From positions 1 through 14,753 of the forward strand of contig JAHBMJ010002918.1 of the NCBI GenBank assembly GCA_018398765.1: a stretch of DNA of 14,753 nucleotides. The letters are read 5' to 3'. The position numbers and the translations under genes were made by a program. Shown here one piece after another: positions 10,256 to 14,753 of the stretch. Each line of letters opens with the position of its first letter. Position 1 is the stretch's first letter. This DNA comes from Chromera velia. Taxonomy: Eukaryota > Sar > Chromeraceae. The notes below the pieces were generated by a model that worked only from the letters and a program-made list of their open reading frames with translations, was not told where the DNA came from and searched no databases.

Positions 10256-11197
10256 ATGAAGCCTGATCTCCGTAAGAAAACCCGTCACTTTTCCACACCA
10301 CTCGCTGACCAGCGACTGGCGTTTGTTATTTCTCACATTGCTCCCGGCCGTCTCTTTGTTGACGTTGGCTGTGGTGAGGGATGCATCATCGACAGTGTAA
10401 AGAACTCGGACGACTTTGAGGTGTGCGTCGGCATTGATGTGGAGGCCTACGACACTTGGAGGGGTTTTCTCTTCCACCCTTTCCCCCGAAAGAAAAACCT
10501 GTCTCTCCGTCTCTTTGCCCAAGAGATGGAGACGCCAAGTGAGTCCATGGTCGATGCCGACCTTCTCTCCTGCATGGAAATGATAGAGCACTGCGACGAT
10601 GTTGACTCCACTATCAGAGCCCTGCTGGAGTTCTACCAACCGAAGAAGATGCTCCTCTCCACCCCGAACGTAGAATTCAACCCGATACTCGGAGTTGAGG
10701 GGTTCAGGCACCTTGACCATCGGTTCGAATGGACCCGAAAGGAGTTCCAGGATTTGTGCAAACCTGCAGCTGTGCGTCATGGTTACTCCGTCTCGTTCGA
10801 TGGCGTTGGAGGTCCTGATGAGAAACAGCCAGAACGAGGCCACGCGACTCAAATCGCCATTTTCGTTCGGGAACGTCCTTTCGAGCGTGTTGTGCCTGAC
10901 AAGGGGTTTTGCGAGAACGAAATTGTCTCGACTGTGTACCTGAGTGACACAGAGAAACGGGAGCAGGAGAAGAGAAACGCAGAGAAGTTTATGAACACGG
11001 AATTGCCAGAGTCTGACGAGAGCGATGATGATTGGGAAGGGTGGAAGGATGACGGTGAGGAAGAGTTGACGCACGCAGAGACAGAGAAGAAGGGGGGGTG
11101 GGCATCGGAAGAGGATGCGTGGAAGGATCCGGGGAGGGCAGAGAGGGCTTGGGGGTCTGACGAGGTGGAATGGGGCTCTGAGGGGAATTCCTTTTGA
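10256..11197 (+). CDS. HEN1: HEN1 small-RNA 3'-terminal 2'-O-methyltransferase
   Basis: Enzyme of the RNAi pathway that uses S-adenosylmethionine to methylate the 2'-OH of the last nucleotide of small RNAs, protecting them from tailing and decay. The order of motifs is diagnostic: FSTPL..QR (12-20), related to the family FxPPL..QR; SAM-binding VDVGCGEG (35-42) and GIDV (59-62); EMIEH with E108, E111 and H112, and DHRFEW with H155, together the four metal ligands; STPNVEFN (135-142); GHATQIAIF (195-203). The catalytic domain covers about 10-205. There is no dsRNA-binding or La-like N-terminus, so the layout is like animal HENMT1 rather than plant HEN1. Residues 250-313 form a very acidic tail with Trp at 260, 263, 282, 289, 299 and 306, four of them in GW or WG pairs. 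It is a single 313-codon exon, unlike its intron-rich neighbour. ATG 10256 follows an in-frame stop. Confidence 0.95.
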   Translation: MKPDLRKKTRHFSTPLADQRLAFVISHIAPGRLFVDVGCGEGCIIDSVKNSDDFEVCVGIDVEAYDTWRGFLFHPFPRKKNLSLRLFAQEMETPSESMVDADLLSCMEMIEHCDDVDSTIRALLEFYQPKKMLLSTPNVEFNPILGVEGFRHLDHRFEWTRKEFQDLCKPAAVRHGYSVSFDGVGGPDEKQPERGHATQIAIFVRERPFERVVPDKGFCENEIVSTVYLSDTEKREQEKRNAEKFMNTELPESDESDDDWEGWKDDGEEELTHAETEKKGGWASEEDAWKDPGRAERAWGSDEVEWGSEGNSF

Positions 11198-11787
11198 GGA
11201 GAGAGGAGGAGAGTGCGTTGAAAAGAAAAGAGAAAGAGAAAGAAGGGAAGAGCATAGGGGGAAGGTTGGTTGCTGTGTAGAGTTGAGAAAGCTGCCTCCC
11301 TGGGGGCACTCAGAGGGAGGGTGCCTTCGGCTGTGGAGAGTCTGAGGTTGTTGTCTTTCTGTCTTGCATAGTATCTTATTTAATGCTGAGCCGTCTACCT
11401 GACTTCGCTTAGTCTCCTCTGCTGTCTTCCGGGCAAAGATTTGGCAGGGAGTCCCGAGGTTGGTTGTTATTTAATTATAAATGTCCGAGCAAAGTGGTGA
11501 TGGAGTTCAGGCAGGAAGAGGGGAAGAGATGATGGCGACGGGGGGGTCTACAGGTTGCATTGGAGGGGGAAGTTTTGTCCAAAGGAGAACGCAAGAGAAG
11601 AAAAATGCATGGTAAGAGTGCAGTGTAGCCCTTTGCTCTTTCAGGATTGTATTTATAGCTGTCCTTGATTCCGTTCTGGTGATCTGAATGGAGACAGCGA
11701 AAAGAAGTTTTCTTTTCTGGTGCTGTTGATGGTAAGCCCGAAAGGACAAAAAAGGGAATCAATCAATGTCTTGATGAGAAGGAATCA

Positions 11788-11806
11788 AGGGAGGGAGGGA
11801 GGGAGC
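11788..11806. repeat. GGGA microsatellite
   Basis: About four tandem GGGA units in the HEN1 downstream region. Confidence 0.8.
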
Positions 11807-12093
11807 GGGAGTTGAATGACTGAAGGGTGAGTTTGTAATCAATTAATGCGACAACGAGGAGAAAACAGAGAGAGGCAGACAGAGAGACAGAGAGACGGGC
11901 GAGAGGGGAGGATCGGCTCCTTAAAGGAATGAAAGGTCGGTCGGGTGAGAATTAATGCCAGAAGGTTTCTTTTTTCATCTGGAGACAGAGGGCTGAACTG
12001 ACGAGAGGGAAGTTTGAATTGAGAGAAAAGACAGATCAGATGAAGGTCCTGTGCTGTCGGTGGGTGATCGAGATGAGATGAGATGCCCTCGTG

Positions 12094-12143
12094 TCCTTCC
12101 TTCCTTCCTACAACCCTTCCTTCCTTCCTTCAACCCTTCCTTC
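12094..12143. repeat. CCTT repeat in two interrupted blocks
   Basis: Runs of CCTT broken twice by a CAAC-containing spacer (CTACAACCCTTCC and CTTCAACCCTTCC), so the tract also has a longer-period structure of about 20 bases. Confidence 0.9.
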
Positions 12144-13689
12144 GGTGATTCGTCTGATCATCTGTCTGTTTATTTAACTGTCCGACGCGAGAGAGAAGTT
12201 CAACCGGAGAGAAGTGCCGCCACCTCACAGTGAGAGTTGAATGCACAACTGGACTCATTCAATGACCCGTCTATCCATTCCCTTCAAGCTTCTATCAATT
12301 TTGTATTCAAACCAATGCTTCGTCTTTCTTCCTCGATAGGAAGGCAAACAGGCAGGGAGGAACAAGCAGGGAGAGAAGAACTGACAGCGAAGGCTCACGA
12401 AAAAGTCTAACAGCCAGTCAGAGAGCGAGAGAGGAAAGAGCGAGACATGCAGACAGACCTGTCGGACTGGCAGGCTGGAGGAAACGTTAGAGACTCTCTC
12501 CTAATTCCTGTCTCTTTTTGTTGATGCCCCTGTGTGTCTCTCTACTGTCTGTCATCTTTTTGGAATGAAGACTCTGGAGAGAAAAGAGAAGAGACGGGTG
12601 AAGCAAGGTCTGAGCAAGTAAAGATTCCACACACATCCACATGCCAACACACGTTTGCAAACGCGGAGTCAGAATCACTCAAGCACACCCACTCGCGAGG
12701 TGCGCAAGTATGCAGCCAAGGGAAGAGGAGAGCTGCAGAGAGGTCTCGAGGAAGAAAACGAATTAATCGGGGTGTTTCAAACGCGTCATGAAAGCTGGTA
12801 GCAGTACGGCCGGTGCACAAATGAAGATGCATTGAAGAGTCCGGAAGGTGAACAGAAGTCAACAGAAGCCCAAGTCGGGCGTTCATTATTTAAATCTTTA
12901 ATTTAGATTCTTTCTTTTCTTCATACTACTATACAGTCTATGATGAGTTCATAATACTTCATATGCTTTTTAATATGCTTTAACGTTTACTGCTTAGGTT
13001 CACTGAGTCACTGTCCTAGTCACTGTCTAAGTCACTGTGAGGAACCTAGGAAGGACCTGGCCTAAAGTCAATTATTATAGATGCTAGTATAGACGTTTAC
13101 TAGTACGTCCTAAAAGACGTCTTAGAAGAGGTCTAGCATAAACCGATGGCGATATATAGCCCTGAGCGTATAATCTTTTTATTTTGAAAATTCAAACACT
13201 CTAGCATAAAATTCTAACCCCCAATCATCATTATCATCATACTAGGTATAATAACAATTATGACCTAGATTATGACTTACATATAAAGATAGAAAAACCC
13301 TATATGATAGCCTATATGATCCGGAACCAATCAGTGATAAACCTAGTGATAAACTAGATGATAAATAACATTAATTAAGTAAATTAATCTAAATCATAAT
13401 CTGTAAATTAATTATTCAATCGCCACAAGATTCGTAAAAATATGTAAAAACTCATATTTTTCTTTGCTTCCGGCCTGGAGCAGCTTCCCAAGGTAAGCAA
13501 GCTTCAAAGTTGCGTTCATACATGGTCAAACTAGAGCTGAAATTGTATCTCCAGACATTATCCTACCCTATCCTATCCTATATAGTAGAAACCCGTATTT
13601 AAAAAAATTCTTGATAGTAGACTCGACGGATCCCTATGTTTTTTGGACTCAGTTGAAATTATAAAAGATTTTTCAAAATCAATTTTCAT

Positions 13690-13877
13690 GAATTCCCCCC
13701 CCGATCCAGTCCCTCAGGTGATCCCTAGTGACCATGTTTGATTTGATTTGATTTGATTTGATTTGAGGTAGGGCTTAAGCTCAAATCAAATATCCAGTCA
13801 GGGAGGACCTAGTGTTTAAAGACCTATCAAATACGATCAAATATTTGATTAATATGACTTTCAACCTCAAATATGAA
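13690..13877 (-). repeat. Dispersed repeat, right copy (inverted)
   Basis: The reverse complement aligns collinearly with 408-581. It has its own hairpin with 11-base arms (ATTTGATTTGA 13756-13766 and TCAAATCAAAT 13781-13791) and an expanded TTTGA array. It lies about 260 bases before the transposase reading frame, so it could be part of the same element or an older insertion site. Confidence 0.6.
13737..13766. repeat. (TTTGA)6 pentanucleotide repeat
   Basis: Six perfect TTTGA units. The left copy of the dispersed repeat has only about two units at the matching place, so the array has expanded or contracted since the copies split. Confidence 0.95.
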
Positions 13878-14019
13878 GGTCCCGAAAAAACTTTTGCAAG
13901 TACCGATCCGTCACGCATGCTGATTCAAATGAAAAAACCTAAATCTTGATGGTTTGCTCTCAAAAAAAAAACGTTTTGAGCTGCACTGAAATTGACGTTT
14001 CACCCCCTTTTACTTCATG

Positions 14020-14753
14020 CAGAGGTAAACCGATCAGCTGAACGTTTTCCCGAACAGCTGTGTTGACTTTTCTGGTGCTGGAACATCTTTTACGGCCCCC
14101 TTTTTGAGCGTCTGCAAACATTTTACACCCCGTAAAGACATGTCACACAATCCGACAGGGTCGAACGGGAAGAAGGAGGCATTTGTTTTTAGAGCCGGGT
14201 ACGCAAAAAAAATATGGTCCGTGCAAAAGGGGGCAAATGTGATTCAGTGTCAGGTGAAAATACAAGGAGCCGAGGGGGAAGGAGAAACTATTTGTGGCTG
14301 TGAGTATGCAGCAGCGGCAACCAGTTCTTTTCAAACCCACCTCATCAATCAGCATGGCTTGACGATCACGTCTGACAAACATGTGCAGCTGCTCCAAGAA
14401 AGACAGGAGAAGCGGTCGGAGGGGGCGGGGGGGACGAAGCAGCCTGACGTGCGAACGTTTTTCCCCACCAAAGATGAAGCAGAAGCCGTGGTCGCACCAT
14501 ATGCAGAGACGCATGAGAAGAGAATCAAGTGCGATATGCTGACCACTGACTTTCTGGCCAGTGCTGGCTGGCCTCATCTCACAGAAAACGAGGCATTGCG
14601 AAAGCTGGTCAAGGCACTGGACCCCCGCTACGATCTCCCGTCTGTGGGGAAGGTGCAGAGACTTCTGCTCCCAACACTGAAGAACGAGATTATTCTGTCA
14701 ATCAAAGACAGGTTGAGAAAAGCAGCGACCCGACGAGTGTCGATCACCCTCGA
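14020..14753 (+). mobile_element. hAT-superfamily DNA transposon, 5' portion
   Basis: The right edge carries the beginning of a hAT transposase. The sequence CAGAGGTAAA at 14020-14029 resembles hAT terminal inverted repeats, which commonly begin CAGRG, and is followed by paired CAGCTG-containing words (near 14035 and 14055) that could be subterminal motifs. The 3' end, the other terminus and any 8-base target duplication are outside the window, so this left boundary is only a candidate. Confidence 0.4.
14140..14753 (+). CDS. hAT transposase with BED zinc finger, partial (3' end cut off)
   Basis: 204 codons plus two bases are open to the window edge. An in-frame TAA at 14026-14028 and no earlier ATG make 14140 the likely start. 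Residues about 15-72 look like a BED finger: W26, Cys at 37, 52 and 54, and H67-x4-H72 in a TSSFQTHLINQH context. Residues about 134-204 match the start of the hAT core: a TDFLASAGWPHLTENEALRK-type helix, then DPRYDLPS (161-168), LLLPTL (175-180) and SITL (201-204). In hAT enzymes the first catalytic Asp follows this SxTL strand; the window stops on GA, the first two bases of an Asp or Glu codon. The enzyme excises and inserts its own element. A domesticated ZBED-like host gene is the alternative. The frame has no stop or frameshift so far. Confidence 0.75.
   Translation, partial: MSHNPTGSNGKKEAFVFRAGYAKKIWSVQKGANVIQCQVKIQGAEGEGETICGCEYAAAATSSFQTHLINQHGLTITSDKHVQLLQERQEKRSEGAGGTKQPDVRTFFPTKDEAEAVVAPYAETHEKRIKCDMLTTDFLASAGWPHLTENEALRKLVKALDPRYDLPSVGKVQRLLLPTLKNEIILSIKDRLRKAATRRVSITL

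Larger units (their letters stand above)
11198..12890. other. Purine-rich region without a supported gene
   Basis: The first few hundred bases are presumably the HEN1 3' UTR. The plus strand is strongly purine-rich (GAGAGG, GGGAGG and AGACAG words), and short open frames on both strands look random. An apparent 95-codon frame at 11475-11762 and a 114-codon frame at 12542-12886 (both minus) match no family I know. No RNA gene was recognised. Confidence 0.5.
12891..14139. other. AT-rich repeat block upstream of the transposase
   Basis: No gene is supported. Visible structure includes three AGTCACTGT-like words within about 13004-13040, many CTAG words (about 13 between 12980 and 13840), the CTAGCATAAA word twice (near 13132 and 13201), the dispersed-repeat copy at 13690-13877 and short inverted CAGCTG-containing words near 14035-14060. 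It resembles the left AT-rich block in composition and content. Confidence 0.6.

Noticed and set aside
10715-10735. A GGTTCGAAT word resembling a tRNA B box
   Set aside because: It lies inside the HEN1 coding sequence, and no matching A box or cloverleaf can be drawn.
10205-11074. A 289-codon open frame on the minus strand opposite HEN1
   Set aside because: It is fully antisense to a gene with a complete set of HEN1 motifs, shows no recognisable domain, and is explained by the codon usage of HEN1 on the other strand.

Overview
The window is nuclear DNA from a eukaryote, most likely a protist. The evidence is a gene on the minus strand that only makes sense after removal of 15 GT-AG introns, heavy microsatellite content, an intronless gene for an RNAi-pathway methyltransferase, and the 5' part of a hAT-type transposase. 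The intron style and repeat load would fit a chromerid-like alga, but this is a guess; nothing seen here fixes the species.

Layout. 1-1000 is AT-rich, gene-free repeat DNA. 1001-1942 is of more even composition with no gene I can support. 1943-9371 (minus) is a TPR (tetratricopeptide) repeat protein in 16 reconstructed exons, about 796 codons, with every intron in phase 0. 9372-10255 is the head-to-head space between this gene and the next. 10256-11197 (plus) is an intronless HEN1 small-RNA 3'-end 2'-O-methyltransferase, 313 residues, ending in an acidic tail with four GW/WG dipeptides. 11198-12890 is purine-rich with no supported gene. 12891-14139 is AT-rich repeat DNA again. 14140 to the right edge (plus) is the N-terminal part of a BED-finger hAT transposase, cut off by the window end.

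The two AT-rich blocks carry copies of the same dispersed repeat in opposite orientation (about 408-581 and 13690-13877), so the two genes sit on an island of roughly 13 kb framed by inverted repeat copies.

How the parts relate. HEN1 implies an active small-RNA pathway (Argonaute/Piwi with 3'-methylated guides). Its GW/WG tail suggests a built-in Argonaute-docking peptide, which I consider the most interesting single observation. The TPR gene is a likely scaffold with no recognised partner; its head-to-head arrangement with HEN1 allows a shared promoter but does not prove a functional link. Its introns show a striking (GTNN)n tandem structure at the 5' splice sites, exon borders that fall on TPR unit borders, and one intron holding a long array of donor-like GTGAGT hexamers.
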